Source: Acidobacteriaceae bacterium dw_441
GTDB lineage: Bacteria > Acidobacteriota > Terriglobia > Terriglobales > Acidobacteriaceae
NCBI GenBank assembly: GCA_018449715.1
Contig: JAAVVA010000002.1
Coordinates: forward strand, 186,001 to 250,000
Direction of reading: 5' to 3'
Length of the DNA stretch: 64,000 nt
Shown here: positions 55,571-62,419 of the stretch, one piece after another
How positions within the stretch are numbered: the stretch's first letter is position 1
Layout of the letters: every line of letters begins with the position of its first letter
The notes under the pieces: model-generated
The model's input: only the letters and a program-made list of their open reading frames with translations
Database searches by the model: none
What the model was told of the DNA's origin: nothing
Made by a program: the position numbers and the translations under genes

Positions 55571-56305
55571 ATGTGGCAACAAGTCGAACTCGCCCTGAGC
55601 CAATCCGCACACCGGGCCCTCGTCACACTGGCCAACTTTCTCCCCGGCATGCTCGCCCTGCTGCTGGCGATCCTCATCCTCACTCTGATCGGAGCCCTGC
55701 TGGCTGCACTGCTGAAGCGCCTGCTCACGGCCATCCGATTTGATGAGCGCCTCTCGCGCAACTCGCTGATCCCGCTCGACTGGGCTCCCGCGCACGGTCC
55801 CACGCTGCTGGTCACACGAGCCGTCTTCTGGGCCAACGTCATCATGGGCTTCCTTATCGGCATCTCTGCCTTCGACGCGGCCTATGCGGGGAATTCTCAG
55901 ATGTCGTTCTTTCTTCTGCCCTACCTCACCCACTCGGTCGGGGCTGTCCTTCTGTTCATCGCGGGAACCCTCCTCGCCCGCTTCCTCGCCCGCACGGTGC
56001 TGATCGAGGCCGTCAACGCCCGCCTGCACTACGCTCGCTTCCTCTCCGTCGGGGTCAAGTGGCTGGTCCTCGTACTGACCGCCGCCACCGTTCTCGACCA
56101 CCTCGAGATCGGAGGCACCGTCGTCGATCTCGCCTTTGGAATCCTCTTCGGCGGAATAGTCCTGACCCTCTCGCTGGCCGTCGGACTCGGCTCCCGCGAC
56201 ATCGTCAGCCGCTCGCTCGAAAGAAACGTGGACACCGAGGGCTTTCCCCCGGAGAGCTACAAGCCTCACACCACGACCACCAGCGAAACCCTGCGCCATT
56301 TCTAG
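55571..56305 (+). CDS. MscS/TM-helix-type membrane protein
   Basis: A 244-residue protein with five hydrophobic helices: about 27-52, 82-103, 115-140, 160-180 and 190-215. The last one reads AFGILFGGIVLTLSLAVGLGSRDIV, resembling the pore-lining helix of CmpX/TM_helix-type mechanosensitive channels. The large cytoplasmic beta domain of MscS is absent, leaving only a 30-residue polar tail. AAGGAG lies 8 bp before the ATG. Placed after treS and the glycosyltransferase-like gene, it could take part in osmotic adaptation. Confidence 0.65.
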   Translation: MWQQVELALSQSAHRALVTLANFLPGMLALLLAILILTLIGALLAALLKRLLTAIRFDERLSRNSLIPLDWAPAHGPTLLVTRAVFWANVIMGFLIGISAFDAAYAGNSQMSFFLLPYLTHSVGAVLLFIAGTLLARFLARTVLIEAVNARLHYARFLSVGVKWLVLVLTAATVLDHLEIGGTVVDLAFGILFGGIVLTLSLAVGLGSRDIVSRSLERNVDTEGFPPESYKPHTTTTSETLRHF

Positions 56306-56368
56306 GGTTTCGCTGGCGATAGCCTTAGCCACGCATTGAAGGAATCCGCTTCTCTTTGCAGGTTGCCC

Positions 56369-56397
56369 TTGATATAGGACCAATCATGTCCTATAAA
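56369..56397 (+). promoter_or_regulatory. Promoter with operator-like inverted repeat
   Basis: TTGATA (56369-56374), a 17-nt spacer and TATAAA (56392-56397) make a good sigma-70 promoter. TATAGGAC (56373-56380) and GTCCTATA (56388-56395) form an exact 8-bp inverted repeat with a 7-nt gap across the spacer and -10, the position expected for a repressor site. The expected start near 56404 leaves a 44-nt leader before the EF-hand gene. Confidence 0.65.
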
Positions 56398-56447
56398 GAA
56401 TTGAGACTATTTTTGTCCTTAATCCAATTCAGGCAGTCCACGCAACC

Positions 56448-57302
56448 ATGAATCGGAAGTATCTGTACCTTTCCCTGCTGTTGCTCTCTCCTTCTCTCCG
56501 CGCCCAAGGGCCGGGAGCGCCGCCTCCACGCGTCACCCTTCTCGCGCTCGACACCGACCACGACGGTAAGCTCTCCGCGTCCGAAATCGCAGCCGCTCCC
56601 GCAGCGCTCAAGACGCTCGACAAGGACGGCGACGGAGAGCTGACCTCGCTCGAGTACCTTGCCAGCATGAATGACCCTAACTCCAACAAGCCCGACGAGG
56701 CGGTGCAGCGCCTGATGCTGCTCGACCGCAACGGCGACGGCGTTCTCACGAAGGACGAGGTTCCCGAGCGTCTGCAGGGCATCTTCACCCGCTCTGACGC
56801 CAACCACGACGGCAAGCTGACCGCCGACGAGCTTCGCTCCACGGCCTCGAGCCAGCGCGGACCCAACGGACGCGCCCTGCGCGGCGGCGACCTTACCCGT
56901 ATGGACCCCATCCTCAGCGCGCTCGACGCCAACCACGACGGCGTTCTCTCCGCTGACGAGATCGCAGCCGCTCCCGCAGCTCTCAAGGCGCTCGACAAAG
57001 ATGGCGACGGAGAGCTTGCCGGCGCTGAGATTCGTCCCCGCCAGATGACTCCGGCGGACCGTGCCAAGCACATGCTCGACGAGTGGGACACCAACAAGGA
57101 CGGCAAGATCGCCAAGGCCGAGGCTCCCGACCGCATGCAGGAGCAGTTTGAAAAGATCGATACAAATCAGGACGGTGTACTCACCGAGGACGAATTAACC
57201 GTCTATTTCGCCAGTATGCCGCAGCAGCCGCGCCGCCCCGAGGGGGGACGCGGACAGGACAACCCTAATCAAGGATCACGCCCTGAACATGAATCTCACT
57301 AA
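56448..57302 (+). CDS. Exported protein with eight EF-hand calcium loops
   Basis: A 284-residue protein with signal peptide MNRKYLYLSLLLLSPSLRAQ. Eight canonical 12-residue EF loops start at residues 35, 58, 93, 117, 160, 183, 214 and 238; each has D at 1, D/N at 3, D/N/H/K/Q then D at 5, G at 6 and E at 12. Loops 1-2 and 5-6 are near copies (IAAAPAALKxLDKDGDGEL), also in DNA, showing an internal duplication with a 125-residue period. The last 14 bp overlap the next gene. Calcium binding outside the cytoplasm is likely; the effector is unknown. Confidence 0.85.
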   Translation: MNRKYLYLSLLLLSPSLRAQGPGAPPPRVTLLALDTDHDGKLSASEIAAAPAALKTLDKDGDGELTSLEYLASMNDPNSNKPDEAVQRLMLLDRNGDGVLTKDEVPERLQGIFTRSDANHDGKLTADELRSTASSQRGPNGRALRGGDLTRMDPILSALDANHDGVLSADEIAAAPAALKALDKDGDGELAGAEIRPRQMTPADRAKHMLDEWDTNKDGKIAKAEAPDRMQEQFEKIDTNQDGVLTEDELTVYFASMPQQPRRPEGGRGQDNPNQGSRPEHESH

Positions 57303-58782
57303 GACCGCAGCAGCACTTTTCTTCTCCTTCGCGCTTCCCTTTGCCGGCGCGCAGTCGTCCTCGAACGTACACATCTCCCATCATGAGAACGTGCTCGGCA
57401 CCTCGCTCGAGCTGAAGCTCCGCACCTCCACCAACGCCGAGGCCACAAAGGCCGAGGCCGCCGTGCTCCGCGAGATCGACCGCGAGAACAGCATCCTCAG
57501 CGCGTGGTCCAACAACAGCGAGTTCTCCCGCTGGGTCCGCACCCACAACACCGCCGTCAAGGTTTCTCCTGAGCTGTACGACGTCCTCAGCCTCTTCGAC
57601 CGCTTCCGCGAGCAGACTAGCGGGGCGCTCGACGCCTCCGCTGAGACTGCCACCCGCGTCTGGAAGCTTGCCTCCGTCGAGGACCGCGAGCCCACCGATG
57701 CCGAGTTGGAGAAGGCCGTCGCTACCATGCAGCACTCGCACTGGTCGCTCGACCCCGTCCACCACACAGCGACGCATCTCGACGACGCTCCCATCGCCCT
57801 GAACTCCTTCGCCAAGAGCTACATTTCCGGCCACGCCGCCGATGCCGCCCTCGCTGCGGGAGCCACCGGAGTCCTCATCAACATCGGCGGTGACATCGTA
57901 ATGCGCGGCTCGCTCACCGAGCGCGTCGCCATCACCGATCCCCGCGCTGCCGCCGAGAATGATCCTCCGATCGACCTGGTGCGCCTCTCCAACCGCACCA
58001 TCGCCACCAGCGGCGACTACCGTCGCGGCTTCGATATTCACGGGGCGCACTACTCCCACATCATCGACCCGCGCACGGCCCAGCCCGCCGAAGAAGTGCT
58101 TTCCTCCACGGTTATCGCCACCGATCCCTCCACCGCAGGCGCTCTTGCAACAGCGTTTTCGGTGATGACTCCTTCGGAGAGCCGGAGGCTTGCCGCCGCA
58201 ACGCCGGGTGTTGACTACATGCTCGTCCTCCGCGATGGACGCACCATCACCAGCCGCAACTGGTCCACCCGCGAGGTTCCGCGCCTGCAGAACGCCGCCT
58301 ACTACGCCCCGCAGAAGGCGGTTCCCTCACTCGACCTGCTCATCAACCTTGAGCTGGCGCGCATCGAAGACCCGCGCTACCGCCGTCCCTACGTCGCTGT
58401 CTGGGTCGAGGACACCGACCACTTTCCTGTCCGCACGCTCGCTCTGTGGTTCCAGAAGTCGCGCTGGCTGCCCGACCTGAAGTCCTGGTATCACTCCGAC
58501 CAGATCCGCAACCTCGCCGAAGGCTCCGATCTCTCCACCACGGTCTCCTCTGCGACGCGCTCGCCGGGCAAGTACACCCTTCGCTGGGATGGCAAGGACA
58601 ACGCCGGAAAGCCTGTAAAACCGGGCAAGTACACTATCTTCATCGAGGCCGCCCGCGAGCACGGAACCTACGGCCTGATGAAGCAGGAGATCAACTGGGA
58701 CGGCAAGACCGCAGCTCAGTTCACGCTGCAGGGCAACAAGGAGATTGCAGGCGCATCGCTTGACTATGGCAAGCACAACTAA
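57289..58782 (+). CDS. apbE: ApbE-like FAD:protein FMN transferase fused to DUF2271
   Basis: A 497-residue exported protein (signal peptide NLTKTAAALFFSFALPFAGAQ). Residues about 25-320 are ApbE-like: GTSLELKL, LDASAETATRVWKL, INIGGDIVMRG, TSGDYRRGF and HIIDPRTAQPAEEV. The Mg-site motif usually written DALAT is GALAT here (Asp to Gly). From about 345 a DUF2271 domain follows: YVAVWVEDTDHFPVRTLALWF, WDGKDNAGKPVKPGKYTIFIEAAREHGTYGL. It overlaps the EF-hand gene by 14 bp and the PepSY gene by 17 bp. It would attach FMN covalently to an exported electron carrier; activity is uncertain. Confidence 0.85.
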   Translation: MNLTKTAAALFFSFALPFAGAQSSSNVHISHHENVLGTSLELKLRTSTNAEATKAEAAVLREIDRENSILSAWSNNSEFSRWVRTHNTAVKVSPELYDVLSLFDRFREQTSGALDASAETATRVWKLASVEDREPTDAELEKAVATMQHSHWSLDPVHHTATHLDDAPIALNSFAKSYISGHAADAALAAGATGVLINIGGDIVMRGSLTERVAITDPRAAAENDPPIDLVRLSNRTIATSGDYRRGFDIHGAHYSHIIDPRTAQPAEEVLSSTVIATDPSTAGALATAFSVMTPSESRRLAAATPGVDYMLVLRDGRTITSRNWSTREVPRLQNAAYYAPQKAVPSLDLLINLELARIEDPRYRRPYVAVWVEDTDHFPVRTLALWFQKSRWLPDLKSWYHSDQIRNLAEGSDLSTTVSSATRSPGKYTLRWDGKDNAGKPVKPGKYTIFIEAAREHGTYGLMKQEINWDGKTAAQFTLQGNKEIAGASLDYGKHN

Positions 58783-59485
58783 CGCGGTGGCAAGCACAAC
58801 TAACGCGGTGGCAAGCACAACCACTGAAGCAAACACCACGCGGTCGGCGACTCCAAAGTCTCCGGCCGCGAAGCAGCCTCTTACCTTCCGCGCAAAGCTG
58901 CGCCGTCAGACGGCCATCATCGGACGCTGGCTGCACATCTACCTCTCGATGGCATCCTTCGCCATCGTCCTCTTCTTTTCGATCACCGGCATCACCCTCA
59001 ACCATGCCGATTTTTTCTCTGCTAAAGAGAAGACCAACCGCATCACCGGCGAGATACCGCACGAGTGGCTGCGCCCTGCCAACAACGCCGAACCGGCAAA
59101 GCTTGAGATCGTCGAGCGTCTCCGCTCCGCCGCCAAGCTGCACGGCGCCGTCTCCGACTTCCGCATCGATGACGACCAGATTGAGGTTTCCTTCAAGGCT
59201 CCGGGCTACTCTGCAGACGCCATGATCGACCGCACCTCCAACCACTACGACATCATCGAGGTCCGCAACGGCTTTGTCGCCGTCATCAACGACCTGCACA
59301 AAGGACGCGACGCGGGCAAGGTCTGGGCTGGGCTGATTGACGTTTCCGCCGTGCTGCTCACGCTGGTCTCGCTCACTGGCCTTCTGCTTCTCTTCTTCCT
59401 CTACAAGAAGCGCACCTCGGGCCTCATTCTCGCAGTAGCAGGAACGCTTCTCTGCTACCTCGTTTACCTTCGCTTCGTTCCTTAA
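58766..59485 (+). CDS. PepSY-associated transmembrane protein
   Basis: A 239-residue inner-membrane protein from ATG 58766, which lies inside the apbE end. After a Thr/Ala-rich N-terminal segment encoded by a 21-bp tandem repeat, the first helix is IIGRWLHIYLSMASFAIVLFFSITGITLNH, given here by WLHIYLSM and TLNH. A periplasmic PepSY-like region of about 110 residues follows (LEIVERLRSAAKLHGAV), then VIDVSAVLLTLVSLTGLLLLFFL and a last helix. The conserved His residues suggest heme or flavin electron transfer. In-frame GTGs at 58787 and 58808 are alternative starts. Confidence 0.75.
   Translation: MASTTNAVASTTNAVASTTTEANTTRSATPKSPAAKQPLTFRAKLRRQTAIIGRWLHIYLSMASFAIVLFFSITGITLNHADFFSAKEKTNRITGEIPHEWLRPANNAEPAKLEIVERLRSAAKLHGAVSDFRIDDDQIEVSFKAPGYSADAMIDRTSNHYDIIEVRNGFVAVINDLHKGRDAGKVWAGLIDVSAVLLTLVSLTGLLLLFFLYKKRTSGLILAVAGTLLCYLVYLRFVP
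58767..58821 (+). repeat. 21-bp tandem repeat at the apbE/PepSY gene junction
   Basis: Two perfect copies of a 21-bp unit (58767-58787 and 58788-58808) plus 13 bp of a third. The unit contains the apbE TAA stop in its first copy. It encodes ASTTNAV in the PepSY frame, preserving frame. Confidence 0.9.
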
Positions 59486-59540
59486 TGCTAAGGTTCCTTT
59501 GTCGCCTCGGTAAGCAATAAACACCAGCAAGGAGAGTGGG

Positions 59541-59966
59541 ATGTCCCTTACCCCTGTGAAGCAGTTCCTCGTCTTCGGAGAGCCCGTCGAAGTCCTCGTC
59601 AGCAGTGAACAGACCCATGGTTCCTTTTGCGTGGTAACGCAGGTGTCTCCTCCCGGCGGAGGTCCGCCGCCGCACATCCACGAACGCGAAGACGAACTCT
59701 TCACCGTGCTCGAAGGAGACTATGAGGTCTTCGACGGTAAGGAATGGCATCCACTGCGCAAGGGAGAGAGCGCGTTCAAGCTGCGCGGCAGCCTGCACAC
59801 CTTTCGTAATTGCGGAACCACCGACGGCAAGATCCACGTCGTTATCACTCCCGGAGGCTTCGACCTTTATCTCGAAGAGCTTTCGAAGCTCTCCATGCCT
59901 CCGACGATCGAAGAGGTGGTCGCCGTCTCCACCCCTTACGGGATCAGCTTCCCACCTCTTCCGTAA
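59541..59966 (+). CDS. Cupin-domain protein
   Basis: A 141-residue single-cupin protein. PPHIHEREDELFTVLEGDYEV supplies the first metal motif (two His, Glu) and SLHTFRNCG the second His. The flanks are otherwise unremarkable. AAGGAGA lies 12 bp before the ATG. The gene sits between the electron-transfer operon and the convergent fucP. Members range from enzymes to storage and binding proteins, so the function is open. Confidence 0.85.
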   Translation: MSLTPVKQFLVFGEPVEVLVSSEQTHGSFCVVTQVSPPGGGPPPHIHEREDELFTVLEGDYEVFDGKEWHPLRKGESAFKLRGSLHTFRNCGTTDGKIHVVITPGGFDLYLEELSKLSMPPTIEEVVAVSTPYGISFPPLP

Positions 59967-59997
59967 CTTCCGTGTGCCAGCCTTTCAGGAGATGCCC

Positions 59998-61326
59998 CTA
60001 GTACACATCTCCTGAGAGCAGCGTTCTTTGCGACCTCTGGTAGAACCCGAAGATCGACACACCGATAAACCCGATCATGGGTACGATATATCCGAGCGCC
60101 AGGCTGTGCGTCTGCCGAGCGATCAGGCCCGAGATTGGCGGGCAGATTGCTCCTCCCACCATCGCCATCACCAGCAGCGAGCCGCCGAGCTTGGTGTTTC
60201 TCCCCAGCCCCTTCAGCCCCAGGGCGAAGATCGTGGGGAACATGATCGAGATGAAGAAGCCGCTGGCTACCACCGACCATGCTCCCAGCATCCCGGGCCG
60301 CAGCACCGTCACCAGCATCAGCGCGGCATTGCACACGCCGTACACTCCCAGCATCAGGCTGGGACGTATGTACCGCATCAGGGGAGTCGAAACGAACCGC
60401 CCCACCATCATCGTCACCAGCAGGATCGTCAGGTAATGCGCGGCTGTCCTCTCGCTGACCGCGGTGTACTGCTTCATGTACGGAATCAGGCTGCTCCATG
60501 AGGAAATCTGCGCTCCGACATTGCAGAAGTTCGCCGCCACCGCAAACCAGATCGCAGGCATCCGCACCAGCTCCGCGAAGCTGCCGTGATTCTCTCCCTC
60601 GCCCTCATGCTCCGCCTGTATCTCCGGAAACTTCGTCCGCAATAACACAAAGGCCCACAGCAACACCACCAGCCCGAAGACGAGATACGTCGGCACCACA
60701 CGCATCACCTCTCCGTGCAGATACGCCTTATATGTGCCCGCGAGCTTCATATGCTCGATCTGCGCCGGTCCCGGCTCCACGCCCGAGAAGATGAAGTACG
60801 TCCCCACCAGCACGCCCGCCACCGTTCCTGGAGGATTGAACGACTGCGAGAAGTTCAGCCGCTGCTCCGAGGTCACCGGATCGCCGAACTGGGCGATGAA
60901 CGGGTTCGCAGCAGTCTCCAGCACTGACGCTCCGCAGCCCACCGTAAACAGAGCAATCAGGAACAGCACATACTGGTCATGCATTGCCGCCGGAAGAAAC
61001 AGGAGCATCCCTGCGCCGAACAGCACCAGGCCTCCCACCATTCCCGTCTTGTATCCCCAGCGCCGCATCACCAGGCCCGCTGGAATCGCCATGCAGCAAT
61101 AACCGAAGAAGTTTGCCGTCTGCACCAGCTGCGCGCTGAACGGCGAAAGCTCCAGAGACTTGCGGAACTGCTGTACCAGGATGTCCGTCAGGTTGTTCGA
61201 CATTCCCCAAAGGAAGAACAACACCGTCACGAGCAAAAACGGCAACATGCGCCCCACCGGAAACACCGGATGTCTTCCGCTTACAGGGCTGTTCTTCTTC
61301 TGAGTTGCTGGAGCTGAAATCTGCAT
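59998..61326 (-). CDS. fucP: L-fucose:H+ symporter-like MFS permease
   Basis: A 442-residue major facilitator with 12 membrane helices from ATG 61326, preceded by AGGAGA. The N-terminal VLFFLWGMSNNLTDILVQQFRKSLELSPFSAQLVQTANFFGYC core (FFLWGxxNNLxDIL...QFRKSLEL) and the GCGASVLETAANPFIAQFGD block are the FucP/glucose-galactose transporter (FGHS) signature. Its neighbour 70 bp upstream is an L-fuconolactonase-like amidohydrolase, which supports fucose as the substrate. No fucose dehydrogenase is present in the window. Confidence 0.85.
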   Translation of the reverse strand: MQISAPATQKKNSPVSGRHPVFPVGRMLPFLLVTVLFFLWGMSNNLTDILVQQFRKSLELSPFSAQLVQTANFFGYCCMAIPAGLVMRRWGYKTGMVGGLVLFGAGMLLFLPAAMHDQYVLFLIALFTVGCGASVLETAANPFIAQFGDPVTSEQRLNFSQSFNPPGTVAGVLVGTYFIFSGVEPGPAQIEHMKLAGTYKAYLHGEVMRVVPTYLVFGLVVLLWAFVLLRTKFPEIQAEHEGEGENHGSFAELVRMPAIWFAVAANFCNVGAQISSWSSLIPYMKQYTAVSERTAAHYLTILLVTMMVGRFVSTPLMRYIRPSLMLGVYGVCNAALMLVTVLRPGMLGAWSVVASGFFISIMFPTIFALGLKGLGRNTKLGGSLLVMAMVGGAICPPISGLIARQTHSLALGYIVPMIGFIGVSIFGFYQRSQRTLLSGDVY

Positions 61327-61395
61327 TCGTTCTCCTGAAAATCCTGTACGTTCCCTCGAAAATCCTACACGCAACCGGGTATCTCCGGCTCACAG

Positions 61396-62226
61396 CTAAA
61401 GACCGTACACCTGCTCCGCATTCTTTCCGAAGATGTCTGCGCGTTCCTGCTCGCTGAACCCGGCAAAGTACTCTTCCAGAACACCCCACCATTGCTCGTA
61501 GCCGCAAGCGACCAGGCATACCGGCCAGTCCGACCCCGCCATCAGCCTTTGCGGCCTGAACGCCTCCACGACGACATCGAGATAAGGCCGCAACCCCTCC
61601 GGCGTCCACGCGTTCCAATCGGCCTCGGTCACCAGACCCGAAACCTTGCACCACACGTTCTCGCGTCGGGCCAGTTCGCGTACACGTTCAGCCCACGGCT
61701 CCAGCAACCCTTCCCCAATCTTCGGCTTCGCGATGTGATCCAGCACAAATACCTGCTCCGGATGCCGGTCCGCGAACTCGATCGCCTGAGGAAGCTGACG
61801 CTCGTAGACCAGGACGTCATAGACCAGCTCCGTGCCACGCAGAGCCGCGATCCCGCGGTTGAAGTCCTCACGCAGAAGAAAACCGTCCGGCTCTGCCTGC
61901 GCGATATGCCGCAGCCCCTTCAGCTTCGGTCTGTCTGCAAGCTCTTCCAGTGTGGCTCCGAAGTTATCTGCCGCAATCGGAGCCCACCCCACCACGCCGC
62001 AGATCGCCTCATGGCTGTCCGCCAGGTCGAGCAGCCAGCGCGTCTCCTGCATTGTCTGCCGGGCTTGCACGGCCATCGCGCCGTCGATCTCAGCGCCGAG
62101 CATCTCTGCGATCAGGTCTGAAGGGAGAAAGTCTCTCTGCAGCTCGCGCATCGAGGCGTCGATCCAACCGTACTCCTCCGCAGAGTATTTCCAGAGATGA
62201 TGATGCGCGTCGATCCTTCTGGCCAT
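61396..62226 (-). CDS. L-fuconolactonase-like amidohydrolase (COG3618)
   Basis: A 276-residue TIM-barrel amidohydrolase-2 protein from ATG 62226, with GGAGG 4-8 bp upstream. RIDAHHHLW holds the first His pair, VLDHIAKP the central His and LMAGSDWPVC the late Asp. Several members hydrolyse fuconolactone and related sugar lactones. It is 70 bp upstream of fucP in the same orientation, so both probably form one L-fucose uptake/oxidation transcript. The 62227-62419 gap holds no gene. Confidence 0.82.
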   Translation of the reverse strand: MARRIDAHHHLWKYSAEEYGWIDASMRELQRDFLPSDLIAEMLGAEIDGAMAVQARQTMQETRWLLDLADSHEAICGVVGWAPIAADNFGATLEELADRPKLKGLRHIAQAEPDGFLLREDFNRGIAALRGTELVYDVLVYERQLPQAIEFADRHPEQVFVLDHIAKPKIGEGLLEPWAERVRELARRENVWCKVSGLVTEADWNAWTPEGLRPYLDVVVEAFRPQRLMAGSDWPVCLVACGYEQWWGVLEEYFAGFSEQERADIFGKNAEQVYGL

Positions 62227-62419
62227 TCCGCCTCCGTCCCTCATCATATTCAAAACCCTACTTCCACGCCTGAAAAATAACTCTTCCTTCTCCGAAGACC
62301 TTCTTTCTTATTCTCAGAATTTTTCTTTCCACCGCCCGGCGTTCGTCATACTCTTAGGCTCATCGCTTCCTGCACACGGGCCGCTGTCAGAGCATCTCAA
62401 ACTCCATCTGGAGGAAATC

